Assembly (NCBI RefSeq): GCF_036013955.1
Contig: NZ_CP107903.1
Coordinates: forward strand, 1-64,000
Direction: 5' to 3'
DNA length: 64,000 bases
Origin: Streptomyces sp. NBC_00459
GTDB lineage: Bacteria > Actinomycetota > Actinomycetes > Streptomycetales > Streptomycetaceae
In this document: piece after piece, positions 63,849 to 64,000 of the stretch
Layout: every line of letters begins with the position of its first letter
Position numbering within the stretch: the stretch's first letter is position 1
Position numbers and translations under genes: made by a program
The notes under the pieces: generated by a model
Seen by the model: only the letters and a program-made list of their open reading frames with translations
The model's database searches: none
Told to the model about the DNA's origin: nothing

Positions 63849-64000
63849 TCAGCTGCCCCGCAGCCAGGCGGCCAGATGGTCGGCGATCTGCGTGGTGAGG
63901 GAGTCGGGGAGAAAGAGCCACTGTCCGCCGGGGTTGAGGTCGATGAAGGCGGGTCCGGTGTCGTCGAAAATCCAGTCCTGGCAGGTGAATGCGGTCTGCA
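63849..64000 (-). CDS. ATP-grasp-like protein, C-terminal end (runs off the window)
   Basis: Only the last 50 residues are in view. CQDWIFDDTGPAFIDLNPGG then QWLFLP matches the end of ATP-grasp ligases of the MvdC/MvdD/TgmB type, where the metal-binding N-x-x-G-Q-W motif closes the active site. Such enzymes make cross-links in peptide natural products. The start lies beyond 64000. Confidence 0.7.
   Translation of the reverse strand, partial: QTAFTCQDWIFDDTGPAFIDLNPGGQWLFLPDSLTTQIADHLAAWLRGS

Overview
The window is high-GC DNA with GTG-rich starts, strong GGAGG-type ribosome sites and Streptomyces-type gene families. Two copies of the terminal-protein/telomere-binding pair (tpg and tap) and a comb of short hairpins in the first 190 bases indicate the end of a linear Streptomyces (or close actinomycete) replicon, either a linear plasmid or a chromosome arm. 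The sequence alone does not decide between them.

Layout. 1-3.2 kb: telomere-like palindromes, then a TtrA-like helicase gene. 3.5-10.6 kb: sigma-like regulator, small membrane proteins, a CRP-family regulator and a 1.2 kb gene-free stretch. 10.6-14.9 kb: frameshifted Y-family polymerase, HNH remnant, PD-(D/E)XK-like protein. 15.2-20.6 kb: tap-tpg module 1 with an HNH gene and an AraC-type regulator as cargo. 20.8-26 kb: zinc-ribbon protein and a decayed fxs (FxSxx radical-SAM peptide) locus. 26-32 kb: membrane protein, broken IS5, and a transplanted piece of the core lexA-nrdR-nrdJ region. 32.5-40.4 kb: EACC1-caspase pair, then tap-tpg module 2 whose cargo is a two-gene set with RHIM-like amyloid motifs. 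41-49 kb: membrane lipase-like protein, XRE-NTPase with a hypervariable 32-residue repeat array, XRE regulator. 50-63 kb: wrecked type I-E CRISPR-Cas (frameshifted cas3, two degenerate arrays, no Cascade or adaptation genes), nested insertion sequences in the leader, and an intact nuclease-STAND NTPase between the arrays. 63-64 kb: an operon entering from the right edge with an ATP-grasp C-terminus, a membrane protein and a 56-residue peptide.

How it fits together. The end-maintenance genes (telomere, helicase, tap/tpg twice) form the backbone. Around them sit conflict or defence candidates: RHIM-like set, EACC1-caspase, repeat NTPase, nuclease-STAND, HNH protein, PD-(D/E)XK protein. Many genes are broken (polymerase, HNH, fxs, IS5, nrdJ, lexA, cas3, zinc-ribbon copies), as expected for a fast-turnover subtelomeric region. 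Two repeat families not explained by any gene stand out: 12-bp TCGC iterations upstream of both tap genes, and a 20-bp unit (GGCCAACTGAAGCGCTCAGT) at five sites around the two tap-tpg modules. The two modules share flanks but carry different cargo, suggesting a cargo-exchange locus.
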